Of a stretch of DNA of 64,000 bases, positions 59,175-64,000 are shown piece by piece. A program made the position numbers and the translations under genes. Source of the DNA: Salinilacihabitans rarus (GTDB lineage: Archaea > Halobacteriota > Halobacteria > Halobacteriales > Natrialbaceae). Under the pieces are notes generated by a model. It worked only from the letters and a program-made list of their open reading frames with translations, ran no database searches and was not told where the DNA came from. Within the stretch, counting starts at the first letter, position 1; every line of letters starts with the position of its first letter. Location: positions 2,790,001-2,854,000 of the forward strand of contig NZ_CP100762.1 of assembly GCF_024296665.1 (NCBI RefSeq), read 5' to 3'.

Positions 59175-60644
59175 TCAGGCGAGGAAGACGTGTCGCGGCC
59201 GGTCGGCGAGCACGTCCCGACCCCACTCGACGGTCTCCCCGAACTCGTCGCTGCGGAAGAACGCCATCGCGTCCTCGCGGGAGTCCCAGCGGCTGGCGAT
59301 GAACGTGTCGTTCTCGTCCTCGCGGTTGACGAGCAGGTCGCTCTTCCGGTGGCCCTCCATGTCCGCCAGCACGTCGGCGACCTCCTCGAAGGTCTCGACG
59401 AACTCCTCGCGGTAGTCGGGTTTGACCGTGTAGAACATCCCCATCGTCCCCCACGAGTCCTCGTCGTCGCCGGCCTGCCGGACGATTTCGGGGAGGTCGG
59501 CGAGAAAGCCCGCCGCGGTGTTCGCCGCCTGTTCGGTCTCCCAGAGGCTGACGACCGCCGTCTCGGAGGCGCCGGTCTCGGACTCGTAGACCGCGGTTTT
59601 GACGTGGGTGTCGTAGTGGTCGAAGTTCGACCGCAGGCCCTCGACCTCCTCGAACAGGTCGTCGGGGTCGGCCGCCGAGTAGAGGACGACCGCGTGGACG
59701 TCCTCGCCGTGGGGCGTGCCGGCGTAGACGCCCATCTCGTCGAGTTCGTCGCGGACCCCGTCGTCGCCGGTGCCGTGGCCGTGCGGGTGGCCGCCCTCGT
59801 CCGCGCCGTGGGACGACCCGTGGCCGCGTGCGGACCCGCCGTGTGGGTCGGTCGCGGCCGCCTCGGGCACCCGCTCGCCGGCGAGGTACGCCCCGAGGTT
59901 CTCGGGGGCGAGTCGGCGGCCGAAGCGGAAGCGGCCGAACTCGCCAAAGCGGGAACTCGCGGGGTCGAAGCGCATCTCGTAGAGCAGGTCCTTGACGTCG
60001 GTGGGATCGTCGGCGAAGAGCGTGACGCCCCACTCGTGGTCGTCGAAGCCGACGCTGCCGGTGATGATCTGGCTGACGCGGCCGGCGTAGCCCTTACCGA
60101 TCTCGCCGTGAGAGCCCATGTACTCGGCGCGCTCGTCGAACGGCGTGTCGTACCAGTTCCACTCCGGCCCCCGGCGCTTGTCCATCGGGTAGAAGGTGAC
60201 GTACTCGGCGTCGGGAATCTCGGGTTTCAGCTTCGACTCGATGTAGCTTTCGAGCCCGGCATCCACGTTCTCGGGGTTCTCGAAGTACTCCTGTGAGACG
60301 TAACCCGACACCTCGGTCACCGAGAGGTAGGAGTCGACCCGCTCGGTGAACTCGGCGACGGCGGTCCGCTCGAACTGCCGTTCGAGGGCCTCCAGCTCGG
60401 CGATCGACGGCCGCAGGTGTACCAGCATGAGGTCGGCCTCGTGGCCGACGACCGCGTAGGTGGCCGACGCGCCCTCCGCGGCGTCGTCGACGCGCTCGCG
60501 GGCCGTGAGGTAGTCGATCCCCTCGTCGATCGCCCGCTCGCGGCGGTGGTCGGGTGCCTCCCGCCAGGCGTCCCAGTCGACCGAGCGGAAGTCGTGGAGG
60601 GCGTACCAGCCCTCGGCCGTCCGTGGCGGTCTCCGTCGTTCCAT
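59175..60644 (-). CDS. HemQ (chlorite dismutase-like) - ABM domain fusion, PitA-like
   Basis: 489 residues from the ATG at 60644. The N-terminal 250 residues are a chlorite dismutase-fold domain, with the conserved heme-side His in GSHGEIGKGYAGR and the typical FYPMDKRR motif. A linker of about 40 residues is rich in His, Gly and Asp. The C-terminal about 190 residues are an ABM-like ferredoxin fold. Coproheme decarboxylase (HemQ) activity is possible; the same fusion is known in Haloferax as PitA. A longer upstream frame is not supported. Confidence 0.92.
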   Translation of the reverse strand: MERRRPPRTAEGWYALHDFRSVDWDAWREAPDHRRERAIDEGIDYLTARERVDDAAEGASATYAVVGHEADLMLVHLRPSIAELEALERQFERTAVAEFTERVDSYLSVTEVSGYVSQEYFENPENVDAGLESYIESKLKPEIPDAEYVTFYPMDKRRGPEWNWYDTPFDERAEYMGSHGEIGKGYAGRVSQIITGSVGFDDHEWGVTLFADDPTDVKDLLYEMRFDPASSRFGEFGRFRFGRRLAPENLGAYLAGERVPEAAATDPHGGSARGHGSSHGADEGGHPHGHGTGDDGVRDELDEMGVYAGTPHGEDVHAVVLYSAADPDDLFEEVEGLRSNFDHYDTHVKTAVYESETGASETAVVSLWETEQAANTAAGFLADLPEIVRQAGDDEDSWGTMGMFYTVKPDYREEFVETFEEVADVLADMEGHRKSDLLVNREDENDTFIASRWDSREDAMAFFRSDEFGETVEWGRDVLADRPRHVFLA

Positions 60645-60815
60645 ACCCGCGAGTTCGGGCGGAGCACAAAAGAACGAACGGTTTCCGCGCCGCGGCCGGA
60701 CCCGTCGTTTCGAGGGCCGCGAAACGGCCACATCGGGCCGCTCTCGGCCGCGAATCCGGTACGTCGTCACCCCGACCGAAACCCTTTACCCTCGTCCGTT
60801 TAAATCACAGGTCAC

Positions 60816-61337
60816 ATGCGGAAAAGTGGGCCGCCGAAAGGACTCATCGCCTATCTCGTGCTCGAACTGCTCGAGGAGAAACCGCGGTACGGGTACGAGA
60901 TCCTCAAGGAGATCCGCGACATCAGCGGCGGCCACTGGGAGCCCTCGTACGGCTCGGTCTACCCCATCCTCTACAAGTTCGAGGAGAAAGGGTGGGCAGA
61001 GCGGATCGACCGCGAGGACGAACCCGACCGGAAGTACTTCGAACTCACGGACGCGGGCCACGAGGAACTCGCCGAGCGCCGCGAGTCCAGCGCGGAGAAG
61101 GCCCGCGACTTCGCCGACGTCATCCTCGGGTTCTTCCACGTCTACGCCGCGTTCTCGACCGACGAGCGCTTCGAGATTCCGGAACTGGAAGCCGAGTGGC
61201 GCTTCGACGAGACGTTCAGCGCCTGGATCGTCGAACAGGTCGTTCGCCACCACGAACACTACTTCGACACCGAGTTCGAGCGCACCGACGAGACGCCGGA
61301 GGAGTTCTACGACCGACAGGGCGTCGACCACGAGTGA
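60816..61337 (+). CDS. PadR family winged-helix regulator (long)
   Basis: 173 residues. PadR domain (about 1-85: KGLIAYLVLELLEEKPRYGYEILKEI, then GSVYPILYKFEEKGWAE and DRKYFELTDAGHEEL), followed by a C-terminal helical dimer domain typical of the longer group. It is divergent from HemQ-ABM and 11 bp from the stop of the S2P gene. It may control the HemQ gene, which it faces, but no operator was noted. Confidence 0.93.
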   Translation: MRKSGPPKGLIAYLVLELLEEKPRYGYEILKEIRDISGGHWEPSYGSVYPILYKFEEKGWAERIDREDEPDRKYFELTDAGHEELAERRESSAEKARDFADVILGFFHVYAAFSTDERFEIPELEAEWRFDETFSAWIVEQVVRHHEHYFDTEFERTDETPEEFYDRQGVDHE

Positions 61338-61348
61338 CTCGCCCCCGA

Positions 61349-63181
61349 TCAGCCGGCGAGTAACTGCGGCCCGAACAGCATCGTCAGGAAGCTGATCAGC
61401 ATCGTCAGACCGACGGTCGTCGTCACGACCCGGACCATCCCGCGGGTGGCCTCGATCGGGAGCCGCGAGATGACGGCCTCGGTGCTCGTCCGGAGGATGT
61501 GCCCGCCGTCGAGCGGGAACGCCGGGACGCAGTTGAAAAAGCCCAGTTGGACGTTGATCCAGCCGGTCCAGAACAGCGCGTTCGCGAGCCCGAAGACCAC
61601 CCAGTCGCCGAGCAACGCGAGCGGCCCCTGCACCTGATAGAAGTTCTCGATGCCGCCGACGAAGCCGGCGAAGTTGAACGGGAAGACGCCGACGACCGAC
61701 GCCAGCGGCAGGAACAGCGCGAGACCGATCTTTCCGAGGAAGCTGTCGGCGACCTCGGCGCCGGCGCCGTCGCCGCCGAGCGCGGCGAGGAACTGGTCTG
61801 CGGGGTAGGCTTCGACGCCGATCGCCGTCGCCGAGAACCCGGAGACGCCGGGCGTCCCGAGGATGCCGAGGAAGCCGGCGTCGGTCCGGGGGTGCTCGCC
61901 GAGGGTGACCTCGTAGGAGACGCGCTCGCCGTCGCGGTAGCCGGCGACGGCGACCGTCTCGCCGGGCTCGCGGTCCGACAGCGCCCCCGCGAGTTCCTCG
62001 TACGCGTAGATCCGCTCGCCGTCGAACTCGGTGATCACGAGGTTCGCCCCGCCCGGGGCGCCGCTCGCGGCCAGCGGGCCGTCGGCGTCGACCTCGACCG
62101 CGGCGCCGATCGGCACCTCGCGGTCGACGCGGTCGCCGCCGTCGGCGCGCTCGATCGTCAGCGTGACGACCTCCGCGTCGCCGACGGCCGCCAGCAGGCC
62201 GTCCTCGGTCGCGATCGACTCACCGTCGACCGCGAGGATCGAGTCGCCGACCGCGAGGTCGGCCGGGTTCGTCGACGCGGCCGCCGTCACGACCAGCGAG
62301 CGCTCGATCGTTACCGTCTCCTCGCCGTTGCGCTCGACGGTGATCGTCTCGCCCTCCGCGGCGTCGAGGCGTTCGAGGAGGTGGTCGTTGTCCGCGACGG
62401 CGACCCCGTCGATTGCGGTGATCCGGTCGTTCGGCTGGACGCCCGCGTCCGCCGCCGGCGAGCCGGGGGCGACGCCGCCGACCGCGGCGCCCGGGGCGAC
62501 GGCGATCGAGCCGGCGACCGGGCCGAAAAGCAGCGCGAACGCGACGACCGTGACCGCGAAGTTGAACGTGACGCCGGCGGCGAACATCCGGGTCTGCCCG
62601 CCGCGGGAGGCCTGCTTGCTGCTCTCCTGGTTGGGTTCGACGAACGCGCCGATCGGGAGGATCGCGAGGGTCGCGACGCCCATCGACTCGATGTCGATGC
62701 CCTCGACGCGACAGAGCAGGCCGTGGCCGCCCTCGTGGACGACGAGGCCGACGAGCAGGCCGATCACGATGCCGGGCGCCGCCGACAGCGGCAGGAAGTC
62801 GTTGACGCCGGGGATGACGAGGGCGTTGCGGGGTTGCTGGACCGGCGAGGCGGGCTGTGGGTTGGTGAGCGTGCCGACGGCGACGATCACGAGGAAGACG
62901 AACATGCTCACCATCACGACGAGGGCGATGCCGACGCCGAGGTTCGCCCACGCGCGCCAGAACCGCTTCGGCCGGGAGAGCCGGTCGAGTAGCTCCCGGC
63001 CCCGTTTCGTGTGAATCGTCAGGATCGGCCCCTGCGTCCCGACGTACGACGGGAGGAGGCCTCGCTGGCGGAGGGCGACGATCGCGAACCAGTAGACGGC
63101 GACGCCGGCCAGAACCCACGTGAGCGTGCTCGAACCGGTCACGTCGGGAACGCCGACCGCCGCCGGGGGACCGTACTCCAT
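61349..63181 (-). CDS. site-2 protease family membrane metalloprotease with PDZ domains
   Basis: 610 residues. The zinc-binding motif is HEGGH (in VVHEGGHGLLC), with the third ligand in PAFPLDGGHIL. About six or more membrane helices are present. Two PDZ-like domains lie between the catalytic helices (VGGVAPGSPAADAGVQPNDRITAIDG, and the DSILAVDGESI region). These proteases cut membrane-embedded substrates in regulated proteolysis. Its stop is convergent with the PadR gene. Confidence 0.93.
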   Translation of the reverse strand: MEYGPPAAVGVPDVTGSSTLTWVLAGVAVYWFAIVALRQRGLLPSYVGTQGPILTIHTKRGRELLDRLSRPKRFWRAWANLGVGIALVVMVSMFVFLVIVAVGTLTNPQPASPVQQPRNALVIPGVNDFLPLSAAPGIVIGLLVGLVVHEGGHGLLCRVEGIDIESMGVATLAILPIGAFVEPNQESSKQASRGGQTRMFAAGVTFNFAVTVVAFALLFGPVAGSIAVAPGAAVGGVAPGSPAADAGVQPNDRITAIDGVAVADNDHLLERLDAAEGETITVERNGEETVTIERSLVVTAAASTNPADLAVGDSILAVDGESIATEDGLLAAVGDAEVVTLTIERADGGDRVDREVPIGAAVEVDADGPLAASGAPGGANLVITEFDGERIYAYEELAGALSDREPGETVAVAGYRDGERVSYEVTLGEHPRTDAGFLGILGTPGVSGFSATAIGVEAYPADQFLAALGGDGAGAEVADSFLGKIGLALFLPLASVVGVFPFNFAGFVGGIENFYQVQGPLALLGDWVVFGLANALFWTGWINVQLGFFNCVPAFPLDGGHILRTSTEAVISRLPIEATRGMVRVVTTTVGLTMLISFLTMLFGPQLLAG

Positions 63182-63227
63182 CGGTGTTACTTCCGGGGGG
63201 CGCTTTCAAATGGCTTTTGTCTGTCCC

Positions 63228-64000
63228 TCAGCGCTCGCGGCGAAGCCTGTCGACGACGAACTCCCGGTCGACGTTCGCGAGGAACGGCCCCAGCTTCGGC
63301 CCCTGCTCCTCGTCGAAGAACAGGCGGTAGCCGGCGGCGAAAAAGTCGCCGACGGGGACGTCGTGACGTTTCGCGGTCTCGTAGATCTCGCCCTGGATCT
63401 CGTCGGGGCCGTGGCCCGCCGCGACGAAGTCGGCCAGTTCGTCGAGGGCGTCCTCGGTCGCCGCGTCGAACTCGTGGTCCGGCAGTTCCGAGCGCTTGAG
63501 TTCGTAGTCGAACTGGTTGCCCGTCCGGCGGGCCCACGTGCGGGCGCGTTCGACGCGTTCGAGGGCGTCCTCGATGGCCCACTCGGGGGCGTCCTCGGGA
63601 ACGTGGCCCTCCCGGCGGGCGATCTTCTCGCGCAGGTCGGGGTCGTCGGTCATCCCCAGCACCGCGGCGAACGTGTACGGGAGGCGGAGCCGCTCTTCGC
63701 GGGGTTCCTCGACCACGAGCGGGTACACCCGCTCGGCGAACGCCCGCTCGTCCTCGCTCGCGTCGACCTCGCCGAAGTAGATCGCCTCGAACCGGTCGAA
63801 CTCGTCGACCAGCAGGTCGAGGCGTTCGACGCTGAAGTCCCGGGCCTTCGAGGGGTCTTTCGCGAAGAAGTACCGCAGCACCTCGGGTTCGAGCAGTTCG
63901 AGGACGTCGGAGACGAGGATGACGTTGCCCGCCGAGGAGGAGAACGGTTCGCCGTCGAGGGTGAACCACTCGTAGACCATCGGCACCGGCGGTTCGATCC
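63228..64000 (-). CDS. lysS: class I lysyl-tRNA synthetase, C-terminal part (runs off the right edge)
   Basis: At least 257 residues are visible, and the frame is still open at base 64000, where it reads PPVPMVYEWF. The KMSKS-like loop is FSSSAGNVI, and the helical anticodon-binding part follows. Archaeal LysRS are often class I, and the residue pattern (GEPFSSSAGNV, RYFFAKDPSKARDF) matches those. It attaches lysine to tRNA-Lys in the cytosol. An apparent internal ATG at 63986 is not the gene start. Confidence 0.92.
   Translation of the reverse strand, partial: IEPPVPMVYEWFTLDGEPFSSSAGNVILVSDVLELLEPEVLRYFFAKDPSKARDFSVERLDLLVDEFDRFEAIYFGEVDASEDERAFAERVYPLVVEEPREERLRLPYTFAAVLGMTDDPDLREKIARREGHVPEDAPEWAIEDALERVERARTWARRTGNQFDYELKRSELPDHEFDAATEDALDELADFVAAGHGPDEIQGEIYETAKRHDVPVGDFFAAGYRLFFDEEQGPKLGPFLANVDREFVVDRLRRER

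Noticed and set aside
1-64000. CRISPR arrays, IS elements, integrases, rRNA operons and replication origins
   Set aside because: No regularly spaced repeats, transposase or integrase motifs, rRNA-like sequence or Orc1/Cdc6 gene with flanking repeats were seen in either strand.

Overview
The window is chromosomal DNA from a haloarchaeon (class Halobacteria). It is very GC-rich, its proteins are strongly acidic with long Asp/Glu linkers, many genes have TATA-like boxes 25-33 bp upstream of the start codon (leaderless transcription), exported proteins carry twin-arginine signals, and it contains haloarchaeal families such as bat-type regulators, DUF2270, DUF5611, DUF211 and a HemQ-ABM fusion. 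Genus cannot be told from the sequence alone. It holds about 74 protein genes (two cut by the window edges) and one tRNA-Arg(CCG). I saw no CRISPR array, IS element, integrase or rRNA.

Layout. 1-3629: an operon on the minus strand encodes a Tat-exported, lipobox-bearing protein that joins a CuA-type cupredoxin domain to a heme-d1 (NirS-type) propeller, followed by a second YVTN propeller that runs off the left edge; a membrane-anchored [2Fe-2S] ferredoxin is divergent. This is the most unusual item in the window. 3727-10149: MATE exporter, tRNA-Arg with a duplicated 3' end, DUF2071, UspA, pncB, CBS, VIT-type transporter and DUF211. 10380-13409: an AT-rich tract, a 48-residue membrane peptide, and a two-gene operon for a CHAT protease and a DUF7504-like protein. 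13487-18120: trxA-trxB, methyltransferase, DUF302, a His-rich secreted peptide and a membrane-tethered regulator with a Met/His-rich outer loop.

18124-21417: a bat-type regulator and a 12-helix heme-copper-oxidase-like protein with a NarO-like box between them, then an M20 hydrolase. 21422-27802: a sulfur/persulfide cluster (Cys-containing HTH regulator, TauE, PiT-type permease, two YedE halves, rhodanese-MBL persulfide dioxygenase, TusA, DsrE-like protein). Five promoters here and at trxA share an ATTGTGC/GCACAAT element. 27923-40330: a NarO-like regulator divergent from a tightly packed respiratory nitrate reductase operon (Rieske, cytochrome b, NarG, NarH, heme-binding gamma-like subunit, NarJ, a membrane protein, a HEAT protein, and a MIP18-Mrp-DUF2249 fusion).

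40337-50667: tandem UspA, Na+/H+ antiporter, haloacid dehalogenase, a ZIP-like membrane protein, a CcoI-like P-type ATPase that lacks its usual metal-path cysteines, and a run of secreted or membrane proteins around a membrane-tethered winged-helix regulator. 50664-64000: mostly conserved housekeeping genes (PadR regulators, VOC dioxygenase, geranylgeranyl-type reductase, YgfZ-like protein, HemQ-ABM, site-2 protease, class I LysRS).

Read together, the window suggests facultative anaerobic nitrate respiration with quinol oxidation through a Rieske/cytochrome b module, a possible CuA-d1 nitrite- or NO-handling enzyme, copper and heme supply functions, and a separate reactive-sulfur regulon linked to thioredoxin.
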